Made by a program: the position numbers and the translations under genes. This document shows, in pieces, positions 6,371 to 6,616 of a DNA stretch of 6,616 nucleotides (positions are counted from its first letter, which is position 1; each line of letters begins with the position of its first letter). The notes under the pieces were generated by a model. That model worked only from the letters and a program-made list of their open reading frames with translations, had not been told where the DNA came from and ran no database searches. This DNA comes from Proteobacteria bacterium UBA1858 (GTDB lineage: Bacteria; Pseudomonadota; Gammaproteobacteria; UBA4575): positions 7,674 to 14,289 of the forward strand of contig DDIE01000066.1 in assembly GCA_002338385.1 (NCBI GenBank). The letters are read 5' to 3'.

Positions 6371-6544
6371 CGACTTGACGCCTAATAGCCATGCTTGTGC
6401 ATGGTGCGAGGCTATCCGCAGTGGCCTGAAGTTCGGTGAGTGTTCGCGAGATGAAATTTTTGTGACATTTGATGAACTGACTGTATTCGCTTATCCGACA
6501 GTATTATCCTGAGCAATGATTTAACACAGAAACATAGTGGTAAT
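6371..6544. other. intergenic region upstream of arsC
   Basis: This 174-nt stretch contains no supported gene. After the hairpin at 6385-6415 there is a weak promoter-like pair, TTGTGA (6460-6465) and TGTATT (6482-6487), with a 16-nt spacer, and a TATTAT hexamer at 6502-6507. These could drive the downstream arsenate reductase gene. No arsR-like regulator gene is encoded here. Confidence 0.35.
6385..6415 (+). terminator. hairpin after the glycosyltransferase operon, possible terminator or processing site
   Basis: Perfect 6-bp stem ccatgc/gcatgg (6389-6394 with 6399-6404) closes a TTGT loop. The flanking atag (6385-6388) and ctat (6412-6415) can extend it with a bulge. It starts 14 nt after the stop codon. 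No T-run follows, so it is not a canonical intrinsic terminator; a 3'-end stabilising structure or Rho-dependent stop is equally possible. Confidence 0.35.
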
Positions 6545-6616
6545 ATGTCCGCAAAAAAATTCAATGTCTTATTTTTATGCACGGGTAATTCTGCACGCAG
6601 TATTATTGCCGAGGCA
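6545..6616 (+). CDS. arsC: arsenate reductase ArsC, LMW-phosphatase type, N-terminal fragment (3' end outside window)
   Basis: Twenty-four codons are visible before the window ends. They begin MSAKKFNVLFLCTGNSARS and continue IIAEA. The strand VLFLC leading into the P-loop CTGNSARS (Cys12-x5-Arg18-Ser) is the signature of the low-molecular-weight protein tyrosine phosphatase fold. The CTGNSARS variant followed by xxAEA is typical of thioredoxin- or glutaredoxin-coupled arsenate reductases, in which the P-loop cysteine attacks arsenate and reduces it to arsenite for export. The weak Shine-Dalgarno agtgg ends 4 nt before the ATG. Full-length relatives are about 130-165 residues, and the later redox cysteines lie outside the window, so a phosphatase role cannot be strictly excluded. 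Together with cusA it marks the surroundings as metal/metalloid resistance DNA. Confidence 0.88.
   Translation, partial: MSAKKFNVLFLCTGNSARSIIAEA

Overview
The window looks like an accessory segment of a proteobacterial chromosome, probably gamma- or betaproteobacterial. That guess rests on the style of the CusA and ArsC proteins and the moderate, slightly AT-rich composition; no taxonomic marker is present. Six protein-coding genes can be supported, two of them cut by the window edges. I see no tRNA, rRNA, CRISPR array, insertion sequence or integrase.

Layout. (1) 1-1703, plus strand: the C-terminal half of a CusA-type Cu(I)/Ag(I) RND efflux pump. All three metal-binding methionines are present, but an Ile replaces the lysine of the proposed proton relay. 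(2) 1704-1898: intergenic, with a weak hairpin plus T-run and a good Shine-Dalgarno site for the next gene. (3) 1899-3278, plus: a family 2 glycosyltransferase with an N-terminal tandem aromatic-motif domain. (4) 3285-4268, minus, convergent with (3) across only 6 nt: a NodZ/FUT8-like (GT23-type, GT-B) glycosyltransferase. (5) 4269-4392: a divergent promoter region. A 13-bp perfect inverted repeat has one arm here and the other just inside gene (6). (6) 4393-5376, plus: a second NodZ/FUT8-like glycosyltransferase, a diverged paralog of (4) with the same length. (7) 5411-6370, plus: a third fucosyltransferase-like protein with an HVRRGDK motif, probably co-transcribed with (6). (8) 6371-6544: non-coding, with a hairpin. 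(9) 6545 to the end, plus: the first 24 codons of an ArsC-type arsenate reductase with the CTGNSARS P-loop, too short for an ORF caller.

Interpretation. Four glycosyltransferases, three with the H-x-R-x-x-D donor-site signature of fucosyltransferases, sit between a copper/silver efflux gene and an arsenate reductase gene. The simplest reading is a small surface-glycan decoration cassette (LPS, capsule or exopolysaccharide) embedded in a metal-resistance island. The fucose or other GDP-sugar donor is inferred from motifs only. No nucleotide-sugar synthesis, flippase or polymerase gene is visible, so the cassette must draw on functions encoded elsewhere.
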